Assembly (NCBI RefSeq): GCF_018812025.1
Contig: NC_063061.1
Coordinates: 34,271,640-34,335,639 of the forward strand
Length of the DNA stretch: 64,000 nt
Reading direction: 5' to 3'
Origin: Megalobrama amblycephala
Taxonomy: Eukaryota > Chordata > Actinopteri > Cypriniformes > Xenocyprididae
In this document: positions 39,662 through 54,009 of the stretch, in pieces
How the letters are laid out: each line of letters opens with the position of its first letter
How positions within the stretch are numbered: the stretch's first letter is position 1
Program-made: the position numbers and the translations under genes
Notes under the pieces: model-generated
What the model was told of the DNA's origin: nothing
Database searches by the model: none
Seen by the model: the letters and a program-made list of their open reading frames with translations, nothing else

Positions 39662-40533
39662 TAGCTTACTATACTTTTATTCTAATTTTCGTATGCAGGA
39701 ACGCGTCTCGCCTTCTTGCGCGTTCTTTCTCGGTTTCAGAAACATAGACATGCTGCTTGTGACATACGCTTAGCTCATTAATATTAAAATTTGTATGTTT
39801 TCGCTTTGAATATGAGCGTTCTAATTTGCCCTAATAAAACTTTTTATTTTAAAGAACCAGAACTGCTGCTATAGGCTATGTCAGTGAATATCAGGAGCAT
39901 GTTTGCGATTTCACTAAAATGAGATACAGAAAATGCCATTCAATGAGTTTAACAGGTTTTAAAAAGTCATACTTGACACAGCGTCTTGTGTCTCGAGCGA
40001 ACGTGTCTTGTGTGAACACATTCTTGAGCTCCAAAACAGAACAACTGAATGAAACAAAGTAGCAACATTTAAAAACAGATGTAACGCAATTGTGTAGTTC
40101 TTCCACAGTTCTGTCATTTTCACTTTCACAGTTGTAATTGGACAATAACTTGTAATATTAAGAAATGTAACATGAAAAGACTGCAAAGCAGCTGGAATCA
40201 AAGTCTTTGCAGTGTGGTAATATTCCATAAGTACACCATTGGTTTGGAGATTTAGGGCTCTCTGGACCTGCACCAGCGGATGTTCGTCAATCCTCCATCT
40301 GTTCATCACTCTCACCAACTCCAGACCGACTGTGATTGGATGTAACTCAACAGCAGTTCTGTGTGTGTGTGTGAATGAGACTGATGTTCATCTTCCTGGT
40401 AGTAGATGCAATGCTGCTGCATTCCGATTTGTGGGTGGGGATATGGGTGTGGTCTGAACAGATGGAGTTTTATGTAATCTTGTGTCAAGTGTTTGTAATG
40501 CCAATGAGTATGGGATTATAAATGAGACTATGA

Positions 40534-41942
<1,409 letters not shown>

Positions 41943-42098
41943 GTGCAAAACATGACGCAATCAATCCAAGTATTGGACCAGCGGACCCAGAGGGACCTGC
42001 AGTACGTGGTGAAGATGGAAGATCAACTCCGAGGCCTGGAGACCAAATTCAAACAGGTGGAAGAGAACCACAAACAAAACATCGCCAAGCAATACAAG
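41943..42098 (+). CDS. olfm1: olfm1 exon 3 (M region, part 2)
   Basis: Encodes residues 101-152: VQNMTQSIQVLDQRTQRDLQ and on to HKQNIAKQYK. Heptad-like hydrophobic spacing marks the first coiled-coil segment used for oligomerisation. The NMT sequon at residue 103 matches a family glycosylation site. The exon starts at GTG after AG, ends AAG with donor GTAAAC at 42099, and is phase 0 at both ends. It is therefore cleanly skippable (156 bases, 52 residues). It splices either to exon 4 (Z forms) or to the Y exon at 42686. Confidence 0.96.
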
Positions 42099-42685
42099 GT
42101 AAACACACAATTATATGCAAGCACTGCACACACTTCACACGAATCCACACATCAACCCATATGGATACAGCGCGCACACACACTCTAGCGCACTACAGAC
42201 TGCATGCACACCTATAAATGCTTGTGCGATTTTTGTGAAATGTGCAGAACTCGATCCAAATACTTCGTGAACTTTTGTGCAAATGTAATATGCAAATGCA
42301 TTGTTTGTGCAAAACTGTAATTACTCATTTAATTCAATTTTTTACATTTAAAAAATGTAATTAAATGAGTAATTATAATAAAGAATAAAAAGTTAAACAA
42401 GTAAACATTAAGTAAACACATAATGAAAATAAAAATATTAAACGCTAATAAAGGATCTGCACATTTCAGTTCCTATAATGTACCATAACAATCAAAACGT
42501 CCCGTCACACACACTTTGCATGCTACGTGACACGTGCATGGAATGTAATATTGTTTGCACTCTAACACAAGCGTGCTTGTGCGAGTACATGAGCGTGTGC
42601 GTGTGTGACTGTGAGAGCACGTGAATGTGTTAGATAGGTTAGCGAGTTAGCTCCCTGTGCTGAGTGTGTTGTTTCTTGCTTGCAG

Positions 42686-43197
42686 GGCTAACTATAAAGA
42701 CATGATAGGAGAGCCAGAGGCCAGAAGAGGCAGGTCTAACCCACGATTGGCTGAAGTGGGCGTCAATCATGCTGTTTATGTCACGATTCTCATATTCTAT
42801 ACGACATTAGCTGTAAGAAACACTCCTCCCCCTCCCTTATCCAACCACCAATCAGATCTCCTCCTGCATGCTACCTTAAAGAATTGTTACGTTTTATTTA
42901 TATGATCTACATTATTTAGTTTCATTGATATATTGCTATTATTATTATTATTATTACTACTACCATTATTATTCTCATCTTTGCTAGTAGTGCTTAAGTT
43001 TTTTTTTAATTATTATTATTATTACTCTTATTATTTGTCACTATGAATCTTTGGTTTTTGAAGTAATATGCGTTTTGGAAGTAAAGAATTTAATCTTAAC
43101 ATCACATTGTTGTATGTGAGTTGTAATTTCAGCATGTGTCCCTTTCTGCTGTTGCATTCTAAACGATAACTAATAAAGTCTTTTCCCAATTGTTTAC
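42686..43197 (+). CDS. olfm1: olfm1 Y exon (short alternative 3' end; Gly-stop, then 3'UTR)
   Basis: Coding part is 42686-42691 (GGC TAA); the rest is 3'UTR. A strong acceptor, TTTCTTGCTTGCAG, precedes it. Joined to exon 3 (phase 0) the protein ends ...KQYK-G, exactly as the short mammalian pancortin Y forms end with a single Gly. An AATAAA at 43172-43177 followed by T/G-rich DNA fits a cleavage site near 43195. The resulting B-M-Y (153 residues) and A-M-Y (125 residues) proteins lack the olfactomedin domain and most of the coiled coil. The 3'UTR carries ATT trinucleotide runs near 42937-42960 and 43010-43035. The call rests on position, phase and the known isoform end. Transcript evidence is absent. 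Confidence 0.8.
43172..43177 (+). promoter_or_regulatory. olfm1: Poly(A) signal of the Y transcript
   Basis: AATAAA with a downstream GTCTTTTCCC...TGTTTACCGTGTT G/T-rich region. Confidence 0.65.
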
Positions 43198-43312
43198 CGT
43201 GTTCAGAGCGCTTGATTTCGTCGATAAATGTTTGTAGATCTATCATTTTTATACGAATCTCAGTAGTTTTACTGCAGTTTGGCCTCTGGTCTCTCACTGG
43301 CTCTACAAGCAC

Positions 43313-43348
<36 letters not shown>

Positions 43349-44618
43349 TGGGTTTTCATGTTTTATGGGGACTTTCCATAGACATAATGATTTTTATATT
43401 GTACAAACTGTATATTCTGTCCCCTAACCCTAAACCCACTGTACCCATCACAGAAAACCTTCTACATTTTTACATTTTCAAAAAAAAAAAAAACATCACT
43501 TATTATGATTTATAAGCTGTTTTCCTCATGGGGACCAAAAAAAAATGGCCAAAAGTATGTGGACACCTAGTTAAAGGATTTCCATCTACAGAAACTCTGA
43601 CATATGTATTAAATGCAATTAGCTGAATTTTAGAGTGCTTTTGACCCACTCAAGTACATCTTTATATGTAATTTCATAATTACTTCTATAGTCTTTGAAA
43701 TATGCTTGAAGTATTCTGCCGAATGTACTGACAAGCTCTTATGGTGAACTAAAATACGCTTTAATGTCATTTCTATTGAAACTTGTAAATCATGTATTTA
43801 AATATATTTGTAATTATTACACATTTGTAATGATAAAATTGCAATTTTGTACATTTTAAAAAAGTAATATCAAATAACACACTATCAGTTAAAATTATAA
43901 TCAAGTACTCTGTATGTGCTTTAGTATGTAACATCAAAATAATTAAAACAAAAATTATTAAAAATAAAAAGAATTTAAAATGTACTTTAAAGTATAATTT
44001 TTCACAGTATTACAATGTTCAAGTGTTCTTAAGTATGTTAAAAAACATCTGCAAGTACAGTTTTTTTTTTTTAAATGATTAAAATTTGAAGTACGCTACA
44101 AGTGCACATTCAATAAACGCACACTTCTTATTCACAAGCATTTATAGGAAAACAGGCTCTTTTTTGCAAGGTTCATAAAGAATTATTTATCTCAACCCAT
44201 GTTTGGGTCAAATATGGACACAACTGTTGGGGTTGTCTATATTTGACCATATCAAGGGTTGAAACAAGCCAGCATTTGTTTAGAGTGTAGTTGTCTGACA
44301 TGGAAGAAACTTGACTGACCTGCACAAAGAAGATTTATGCGATCTTTGGCACTCACCCAACATCAGTACCTCACTGACGCTCAGGAGCAAACCACCGCAT
44401 CCATGTCCCAGCATCTAAATTCCCAGAGGAGTAGAAGCTGTTATAGAATGACTAACTCATTATAAATGCTAATGGTTCTGAAATTAAAACACATATTGAT
44501 GTGGTGTGTAGGTGTCCACATACTCTGGGGCATATATAGTGAAACTCAATTGTTTCCAGACAAACAAACACATTTATTGATGCATACAACCTCACGTACA
44601 GCAGTATTCAACACCTAG

Positions 44619-44948
<330 letters not shown>

Positions 44949-45078
44949 TAACATAGACATATACATGTTTTCTCAACATGGTTTAAGTAAGCAGGACATG
45001 ATCCTGGATTAACATTGTTTATACATTCTGGAATTCTGAGGCACTTTCAATGGAAGTAAATGGATCTGTAACTCTTTT

Positions 45079-45153
45079 CAAGTCAAGTCAAGTCACCTTT
45101 ATTTATATAGCACTTTTTACAATGTAGATTGTGTCAAAGCAGCTTTACATCGA
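45079..45153 (+). repeat. Interspersed repeat fragment
   Basis: AAGTCAAGTCAAGTCACCTT, TTTATATAGCACTTTTTACA and TCAAAGCAGCTTTACAT. Second copy of the repeat at 30462-30545. Confidence 0.75.
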
Positions 45154-45693
45154 TAACTGGTACATTACTTTGGCTGCACAGCAGCTCTTAAAGAATAGTG
45201 TCAATGCAGGCAGATCAAAGCACATTGCACATTTTCCTGCCATTGACGGAGTTTTCCGGCAAATTGAGTCAAATCCATGGTTAGGGCTAGAAGGGATACA
45301 GCTACAGCCTGATTGTCCTACTGGGTATGCGAACATCAATATTGCATCGTTTTTGTCACCCTGAACAACAATTAATTACTGTATTTGCATTATTGTAAGG
45401 GTAGGTTTATGGTTGGATTATTGTAAGGGTTGGTTTATCATTAATAAAATTAATTTATTGTTATTTTATGGCGAGATTTTGCATCTCTTCCGGCTGTAGC
45501 TGTATCGCTTCTAGCCACAACTGCAATCCACATTTTGGTGGGGGGGGGACACATCTTCTGAAAGAGTACAGAAGCTCCAGATAAAAACACAGGCGAAGAA
45601 GCAGCAGAAACAAGCGATGGAAGCATTGCTTATGCGATCATTAAACATTTAACAACATATAAATCAAAGCGTCCAAACATTACCGAATGAAAT

Positions 45694-46124
45694 CTGACCC
45701 TAGACCACAAAACCAGTCATAAGGGACGTTTTTTTTATTTTTTTTTAAATGAGATTTATACATCATCTGAAAGCTGAATAAATAAGCTTTCCATTGATGT
45801 ATGGTTTGTTAGGACAAAATTTGTCCGAGATACAAATATTTAAAAATATGGACTCTGAGGGTGCAAAAAAATCTAAATATTGAGGAAATCGCCTTTAAAG
45901 TTGCCTAAATGAAGTCCTTAGCAATGCATATCCACCCACAAAAATAATTTTTTGATATATTTATGGTAGGTAATGTACTAAATATCTTCATGGAACATGA
46001 TCTTTACTTAATATCCTAATGATTTTTGGCATAAAAGAAAAATCGATAATTTTGACCCATACAATGTATTGTATATACATATACCTATGCTACTTATGAC
46101 TGGTTTTGAGGTCCAGGGTCACAA
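45694..46124. mobile_element. Inverted-end element, 431 bp
   Basis: CTGACCCTAGACCACAAAAC at the left pairs with GGTCCAGGGTCA at the right, and CCAGTCATAAG pairs with CTTATGACTGG inside. Same family as the nested element at 27466-27581. Confidence 0.75.
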
Positions 46125-46831
46125 ATGTTGACCCACGAATAGGACTGTTCAAGCTTTGAGGGTGTTGATGGAAGCGATCTACTCCATATGTTTTGATTAT
46201 CATTCTGAATGCAATCAGGACATTGTCTCTGACAAAAAGGCAATTTCTCAGTTTTTTGTTCAAAATGTTGCTTTTTCTTAATGAAAAGTGTTGATAAAAA
46301 AGAATGCATGAAGAGCCAGCAGCAAATACCCAAATGACTGACCGAGGTGAAAACGGGGCAAACAGGGTGATACAATCAGTTTAAAAATCATGTTTTCGAT
46401 GATTCACATCATACAAATTCATACAAAATCACCACCTTGTAAAACAGTTGTTTACTCGTGAGATCTGGTCTTTAACAATGTTCTCAAAATGTTTACATAA
46501 AAACATTATTTTTACAACATTCGTTTTGAAATGTTTTAGTTGGACGTTTGTCTAACGTTTTTTAAATGTTACTACTTGTTTTAGAATGTTCAGAAGACAT
46601 TCAAAAGTAACGTTCCCACATAATCTTTGTAGAATGATAAAATGGAATGTTCCCTTAACATTTGTATAACCAAGCATTTAAAAAAACTGGACATTTGGAA
46701 CATTCAGAAATAACATTTCATAACTTAATGTTAAAATTAGCAAAACATTCTTAAAACATATTTTTGTCTCCTATTCTCAAATGGGTCTGTTTTTATTTTA
46801 GCAGAAGCATCTGAGACATAGTTGATACTTA

Positions 46832-47836
46832 CAGTGGGTACGGAAAGTATTCAGACCCCCTTACATTTTTCACTCTTTGTTTAATTGCAGCCATTTGCTT
46901 AAATCATTTAAGTTATTTTTTTTCCTCATTAATGTACACACAGCACCCCATATTGACAGAAAAACACAGAATTGTTGACATTTTTGCAGATTTGTTAAAA
47001 AAGAAAAGCTGAAATATCACATGGTCCTAAGTATTCAGACCCTTTGCTCAGTATTTAGTAGAAGCACCCTTTTGATCTAATACAGCCACAGAGTCTAATA
47101 CAGAGTCTTTTTGGGAAAGATGCAACAAGTTTTTCACACCTGGATTTGGGGATCCTTTGCCATTCCTCCTTGCAGATCCTCTCCAGTTCTGTCAGGTTGG
47201 ATGGTAAACGTTGGTGGACAGCCATTTTTAGGTCTCTCCAGAGATGCTCAATTGGGTTTAAGTCAGGGCTCTAGGAAGGGTTCTGGTTGTCCCAAACGTC
47301 TTCCATTTAAGGATTATGAAGGCCACTGTGCTCTTAGGAACCTTAAGTGCAGCAGAAATTTTTTTGTAACCTTGGCCAGATCTGTGCCTTGCCACAATTC
47401 TGTCTCTGAGCTCTTCAGGCAGTTCCTTTGACCTCATGATTCTCATTTGCTCTGACATGCACTGTGAGCTGTAAGGTCTTATATAGACAGGTGTGTGGCT
47501 TTCCTAATCAAGTCCAATCAGTATAATCAAACACAGCTGGACTCAAATGAAGGTGTAGAACCATCTCAAGGATGATCAGAAGAAATGGACAGCACCTGAG
47601 TTAAATATATGAGTGTCACAGCAAAGGTTCTGAATACTTAGGCCATGTGATATTTCAGTTTTTCTTTTTTAATAAATCTGCAAAAATGTCAACAATTCTG
47701 TGTTTTTCTGTCAATATGGGGTGCTGTGTGTACATTAATGAGGAAAAAAAATGAACTTAAATGATTTTAGCAAATGGCTGCAATATAACAAAGAGTGAAA
47801 AATTTAAGGGGGTCTGAATACTTTCCGTACCCACTG
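46832..47836 (-). mobile_element. Internally deleted Tc1-like transposon, 1005 bp
   Basis: Inverted ends CAGTGGGTACGGAAAGTATT and AATACTTTCCGTACCCACTG are perfect and flanked by the TA target duplication (46830-46831 and 47837-47838), diagnostic of Tc1/mariner. Full Tc1 elements are about 1.6 kb; this one keeps only the two ends of a transposase gene on the minus strand. Confidence 0.95.
46990..47458 (-). pseudogene. Tc1 transposase remnant
   Basis: On the minus strand from 47458, the product begins with the Tc1 N-terminal DNA-binding domain. PEELRDRIVARHRSGQGYKK forms the first helix-turn-helix, followed by ISAALKVPKSTVAFI, up to about residue 58. After the internal deletion the sequence resumes with C-terminal transposase text ([24 protein letters not shown], in a broken frame). 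The DDE catalytic region is absent, so it cannot catalyse transposition, though its intact ends could be mobilised by a related enzyme. Confidence 0.9.
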
Positions 47837-48929
47837 TAAATGAAGCACAACTGAGAACTGAGTTAAAGTCTCTTGAGCTATAAAAGAGTGAAATTATACT
47901 TTCACCATCACAGCTTCCACTTCCCAGCATCCACACACATCGGCATCTGTTCTCTGGTGTGTATCATCTTTCTCTTGTCCTCACGCCGAGTTTCTGGAAG
48001 AGAAATTTGGGCCAATTTCACTGTACGATCAATATGGCTTTAAAACAACTCTGATTTATCTCTCTGTTTCACACACAATTGAGCTTCATCCATGTGCAAC
48101 GCTTCTAATGAAAATAAGACCTTTACAGGAAAACCAAAGGAATTTCACAAATTCCCATGTACAGTTTCATCCCACACGTGACACGAATGAACTTGTATTT
48201 GGTCGAGGAGAGGTGCCTTACTATTACTTTAAGCGATCAGACTTACGCCATGTCGCCACCACTTACATTTTCATCAGAAATGTAAAAATCTAGTTCAAAT
48301 ATAAATCCTCAAATGCCGTTTTGATGCCATCACATGAGATTTATCAAAACACATGAATTTAACACTCCCACATGTGCTCTTTCCACATGTGAAATGCATG
48401 TTTTTTCTGTACGACAACAAATAAATCTATAATCACGCACATTGTTCCATTTCATTGTGTAAGAAGATTGTGTATTTTTCTGCAGATGTGTGTCTGCAGT
48501 TTGAGAGAATCAGGGCTTTAGTCTAAAGATAGTAGCATAATAATTTAGGCCTGTGTGTCCCTTCAGACAACAGATTACTCAGTGTGTTAATCTCAAGCAT
48601 GTGTAAGTGTGTGTGTGTGTGTGAATGGGGGAGGCTGAGCAGGAAAATACACACACACACACAAACTGACACACATACATCACGGATATTACACTCACTA
48701 TCAACATCACAGGATGTCAAACATCATAATTTTTGAAATTTATCTTGTTTTATCTTTACATCATATTTTCTCTCTCTCTGTCACACACATTAAAACATTC
48801 ATATGTATTCATATATTATCAATGAAGCTACATTCACCAGCTTGACCCATTTACAGTATGTTACTGTAAGTCAACATGAACATCAAAAAAGCTATTAGCT
48901 TTCTTAATCTTATTGTGTGCAACTGAATT

Positions 48930-48971
<42 letters not shown>

Positions 48972-49248
48972 ATTATGGAACTAAATCTGGTTGTGATCGC
49001 CATTCCATGGTGACTTCAAGAAATAAAACTGTGAGGTGAAAAAGAGGTAGAAAAGCACAAGCAATTTTTTTCTCGCTCTTCGTTGTGAAAGATCATAATG
49101 AAACTCAGTTTGACTCAATTAAAGTATTTAACCAGAACCTTCATTCCAAGATATAAGATTACCACAGTAATTATGACTGAATCAGACTCATCATAATATT
49201 ACAGCATTAAATCACCAAACTCATTCAATTTGTGTGTGTGTCCTGCAG

Positions 49249-49355
49249 CTTGTGGTAAGCTGACCGGCATTAGTGACGCAATCACTATTAAAACATCCGG
49301 GTCTCGGTTCGGATCCTGGATGACGGACCCCCTCGCTCCTGAGGGAGACACTAGG
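49249..49355 (+). CDS. olfm1: olfm1 exon 5 (start of the olfactomedin domain)
   Basis: Completes Ala226 and encodes to Arg261: ACGKLTGISDAITIKTSGSR, then FGSWMTDPLAPEGDTR. Cys227 begins the OLF beta-propeller and in the family pairs with Cys409 (exon 6) to staple the first and last blades. The FGSWMTDP motif is near-invariant in olfactomedins. The acceptor follows a short TG run (GTGTGTGTGTCCTGCAG) and the donor is GTGAGT at 49356. The 3' end is phase 0. Confidence 0.97.
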
Positions 49356-49409
49356 GTGAGTATAAATGCATATACATATATGAATTTATACAAATGTGTG
49401 TATATATGG

Positions 49410-50680
49410 TCAGTTAGATTTTTCTCACCAATGCTGCATTTATTTGATCAAAAAATACAGTAAAAACATCATTACTCCAGTCTTCAGTGTCACATGATCC
49501 TTCAGAAATCCTTCAGATATGCTGATTTACTGCTCAAGAAACATTTGTTATTATTATCAGAATTGAAAACAGTTGTGCTGCTTAAAGGTGCCATCGAACG
49601 TTTTTTTACAAGATGTAATATAAGTCTAAGGTGTCCCCTGAATGTGTCTGTGAAGATTCAGCTCAAAATACCCCATAGATTTTTTTTAATTAATTTTTTT
49701 AATTGCCTATTTTGGGGCATCATTAAATATGAGCCAATTTATGCTGTGCGGCCCCTTTAAATCTTGTGCTCTCCGCCCACGGAGCTCGCGCTTGTCTTAA
49801 ACAGTGCATAAACAAAGTTTACACAGCTAATGTAACCCTCAAATGGATCTTTACAAAGTGTTCGTCATGCATGCGGCATGCATGCGTCGGATTATGTGAG
49901 TATTGTATACTGTTATATTGTTTACATTTGATTCTGAATGAGTTTGAGGCTATGCTCCATGGCTAATGCTACACCGTTGGAGAGATTTATAAACAATGAA
50001 GTTGTGTTTATGAATTATACAGACTGCAAGTGTTTAAAAATGAAAATAGCGACGGCTCTCTTGTCTCCGTGAATACAGTAAGAAACGATGGTAACTTTAA
50101 TCACATTTAACAGTGCATTAGCAACATGCTAACGAAACATTTAGAAAGACAATTCACAAATATCACTAAAAATATCATGATATCATGGATCATGTCAGTT
50201 ATTATTGCTCCATCTGCCATTTTTCGCTATTGTTCTTGCTTGCTTACCTAGTCTGATGATTCAGCTGTGCACAGATCCAGACGTTCATGGCTGCCCTTGT
50301 CTAATGCCTTTCATAATGTTGGGAACATGGGCTGGCATATGCAAATATTGGGGGCGTACACCCCGACTGTTACGTAACAGTCGGTGTTATGTTGAGATTC
50401 ACCTGTTCTTCGGAGGTCTTTTAAACAAATTCGATTTATATAAGAAGGAGGAAACAATGGAGTTTGAGACTCACTGTATGTCATTTCCATGTACTTGTTA
50501 TTTAACTATGCCAAGACAAATTCAATTTTTCATTCGAGGGCACCTTTAATATTTTTGTGGAAACAGTGATACTTTTTTCAGGATTCTTTGCTGAATATAG
50601 AAATCTTCTGTAACATTATAAATGTCTTTACTGTCAGTTTTGATCAATTTAATGCATCCTTGCTGAATATAGTATATGTA
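49410..50680 (+). mobile_element. DNA-transposon copy of the 11688 family, split by a TTAA element
   Basis: The left part (CTGCATTTATTTGATCAAAA ... TTGTGCTGCTTAA) and right part (TATTTTTGTGGAAACAG ... AATGCATCCTTGCTGAATA) are contiguous in other copies. Here they are separated at a TTAA by the element at 49586-50545. Confidence 0.85.
49586..50545 (-). mobile_element. TTAA-flanked 960-bp element (AGGTGCC family), copy 2, reversed
   Basis: Ends AGGTGCCATCGAACG and CGAGGGCACCT, flanked by TTAA at 49582-49585 and 50546-50549. It lies in reverse orientation to the other three copies. It contains a perfect 22-bp palindrome (half-site CCGACTGTTAC) at 50363-50384. Confidence 0.9.
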
Positions 50681-50930
50681 TATATGAAGACTTCAGGTGC
50701 AAAGGCTCTAAGTGCCATCTGAAATTTTCTTCTAAAATGAGCATTTTTATGAAGCTTGTATGTTTATGTTCAGTAATTTCACTTTAATGGCAATTAATAG
50801 GTCCTTTCATTGCCATTAAAGTGAAATTACTGAACCTTAACATACGAGCTTGATAAAAATGCTCATTTTAGAAGAAGATTTCAGACGGCACTTAGAGGCT
50901 TTTGCATCTTAAGTCTTCATATGTATATTG
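50676..50930. repeat. Long near-perfect hairpin
   Basis: Left arm about 50682-50794 and right arm about 50810-50925 are inverted copies (AAAATGAGCATTTTTATGAA against TTGATAAAAATGCTCATTTT; ATTTCACTTTAATGGCAAT against ATTGCCATTAAAGTGAAAT), with a loop of about 15 bases. Mismatches are few. It lies in the sense strand of an olfm1 intron, so the pre-mRNA would fold into about 110 base pairs of double-stranded RNA. Confidence 0.9.
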
Positions 50931-51479
50931 TATATATGTATATTATCTTAATTTTGAACACTGTTGAACACTCACTGAACTAATTTCATTTGGTAATGAA
51001 TATAAGTGTAACTTCCTTGTGTAGGACAAACAGGATTCATTTCTGAGATTCATTAACATGCAGATAGTGGAGGATAGCTGCTTAATTTATGCCTACAGTA
51101 AAAACCCATGAGCACATAGCTGCCGGCAGCTGCTTTATAACCATGTTGCTTTAGACCAATAAAGAAAAAATAAAACAGAAAAACAAACCTCAAGGCCGTG
51201 CCGTCATACACAAATATGTGAGGAAAAACTCACATCCTATACTGTCATTTGCACAGCGTGAAGTTAAACAGCACAAGGAAATTCTTTCTTATGCATTTGC
51301 AGAAAATACTTCATCTAGATATTTAGTCCAGCATCAGGATCAGTAAATATCTCATGATCACTGTGCAGTAGATGAATCAGTTCATTCAGACTCAGCTTCA
51401 ATGAACCAATTATATTTAATTCAGTGCTTCATTAAGACTCATAGATATTCCCAGGATTCAAAGCACTTCCTTTTACTGT

Positions 51480-52850
51480 ATATATGAGCAATATCACACG
51501 AGTTGCCATGTGATATGGCTGTATATCACAACATGTCCTCCAACAATACACCTATACGACATGTCACTTACCTGAAATACAACCCATAGGAGCGTTTACT
51601 GAAGTTGCACCCCTATCGACAACAGGACACTTTCATTTTAATGCATTGTTTCATGTAGCTCAATTGGCAGACCATTAACAATATGCGAACATGTGATCAT
51701 GCGATCATGGGTTCGATGCTCATAAAGTGTAAATGCACTATAAATCACTAAGGCTAGGTTTAGGATTGGGTTAGGTGTAGTCTTTTTAATAAAATAATCA
51801 GTTTTGCGAAATAGGACAAATGGTGTAAAAAGCCCACACTTTGCATTTAAATGAACACGCATTTTGATTGGTAACGACGGTCATACGTCATTTCATGACG
51901 ACAGACGTAACACGACACTGTCATTATTTTTACGGCAGCTAGAGGGCGCATGACTTTAATACGTAAATTTAGGTCGTAAAAAGGTGCTTGAAAAAACTAC
52001 CTATAGTGGCGTTTTTTGGAGGACGATAGTCACGTATATCAGCACGGCTGAGATTCGGCCGTAGGTAATCACAGTGTGCTGATATACAGCCATATTGCAC
52101 GGCTACTTGTATAATATTTATCGAACAACAATATTTAAATGAACAACAATTGCCATTATAAATGACATTAGGAAATAAGCACAATTGTACGTAGGATGTA
52201 AGTTAAATATAGTCTTAATATTCAATTTTTAAATTTAACATTGCCCAATTCAATTTAATCAGGAACAAGTAATAGATTAATAAGACCAAAGATTGCCCAT
52301 TTTATGTACCCAAAATTAATTATATCTCCTGTTTAACGATTATAACGCTGCATTCACACGAGGCGTTGGCGTTAATGCTTCTCATTTACTTTGAATGGTC
52401 GATGTCACATGTTGCTGAACTGAATTGTGGGTTCCGTCGTGTTGCTCGCAGTAGAAGTTGAAAATTTCTCAACTTTTCAAGTGCCAATGCAGGTGTCAGC
52501 TAATCAGATCGTCTTATGCAAATACCCTAGAGCAGTCGCTAGCCAATTGCGTTCATGCAACACTGGAAAGTAATGCGATTGGCTGTTGTTACTATGACGG
52601 TCACGTCAGCACCATGCTTCAGACATCAAGCGTTGACGCCGATGCCCCGTGTGAATGCAGCGTAAGAGCCAGCGGCAAATTCCCCGAAGCACTGGCTGAG
52701 ATGAACCTGTTCTCAGCGGGTACATGAGCACTAAACGCCCGCTGACAGCCTGGAGCTCGTCTAAACAACAAAGAAATCACTACAATATAGCACGGCTCTC
52801 AGCCAATCAGATTTGAGAACCAGAAAGCACTGTTGTATAAAGTTAAATAA
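51480..52850. repeat. Repeat-rich segment with inverted motifs
   Basis: GATATGGCTGTATATCA near 51514, CTGATATACAGCCATATTGCA near 52078 and TATAGCACGGCTCTCAGCCA near 52786 look like parts of one or two diverged inverted-end elements. A clear MITE (52344-52664) sits inside. Boundaries are not resolved. Confidence 0.45.
52344..52664. mobile_element. 321-bp MITE
   Basis: Ends ACGCTGCATTCACACGAGGC and GCCCCGTGTGAATGCAGCGT are inverted copies. GGCGTTGGCG-type motifs lie just inside both ends. Confidence 0.75.
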
Positions 52851-54009
52851 ACAATTAATTAGTAAAATACTGTTGTTTATCGCTATATTTTTGTTTCATT
52901 ATAATGATTTTTGCACTGGAACGAAAGAATCAAAACAGAACCAGTTCGTAACAAGCATTCATTTACGAGTCGGACGTCTGTGAAGTTGAAGCCAGGTCAC
53001 TAACACTCACAACGGCACAAGGGAAAAATAAGCGAGGCCAAATAATTTTCCACTCGTCTGGACGTGAAGTGCTCCAGTGGGGCTCGTAATGGAGGCCGCG
53101 GAGGGGCTTCTGATAACGGGTGGAGGTTAAGACAGCAGACTGTGGTGGATGAATGAGGCCAGCAGGAAATGAGTGTGAGACGTTCATGACGGCCTGTGTG
53201 TATAAGCCCATTCTAAGCCTAACCGTTTCCCAGCGTGTAAAGAAGGTTTTTGGTGATGTTGTGTGGTCTCATGCAAACCTTTGTATGAAAAAGGGAAGCT
53301 GAGTGGCATTGCGGAAGTGTGCTATAACCTTTGACCTGTTTTGCTATCGGGTTACATGTCGTTGTGCTTAAAGATCTGGGCCTGTTACCAAATGTTACAG
53401 TATGCTTTATGATTCATAACCTCAGGTTGCAAGAGACTGTTCCTGTAATGAATGTCCTGCAAACGGTTTTAGATTAAAGTGTGGGCTAAATGACAAATTG
53501 GCAATTAGCTGTTGGCATCCCAGAGCTGCATATGCTTTAACTGGTGCGTTTAAGAAGTATCTCAGCAAGCAGATGTACCAGTTCTTGATGAGAAGTTCAA
53601 AATTACAGGTCCTTAATTATATAAGCATGTCTTTTGTTTCAATTGGTGCTCACTGCAGAGCCAAATGACATCCAGCTCCCTCTCTGGATGTAACAGGTGG
53701 AGCTTGACCAAGTCCAACTCCACCTCTGTGGACCTAATGGGTGGGACTTGACATAATTATGTTTGGGATAGGGTAATGGGAAGGGTTAAGGTGTGGCTGG
53801 ACCTTCAAGCTCCATCCACTGGCAATGAGCAGCCAATAAATCTTTTGCCATTAATGACGTTAAAACACAAAAATTGGATAGCTGCGGTGCGGTCCTGGAT
53901 GCTGATTGGTCAATACAGAGTAACAGTGCTAGTAAATTATTATTGTTTTTAAAAGATTAACAAAAGTAATCTAAATGTAAAAACAGGGGAAACGAGCATA
54001 CACAGTTAA

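Noticed and set aside
40183..40217. Short hairpin GACTGCAAAG/CTTTGCAGT as a microRNA
   Set aside because: The stem is only about 10 base pairs, too short for a miRNA precursor.
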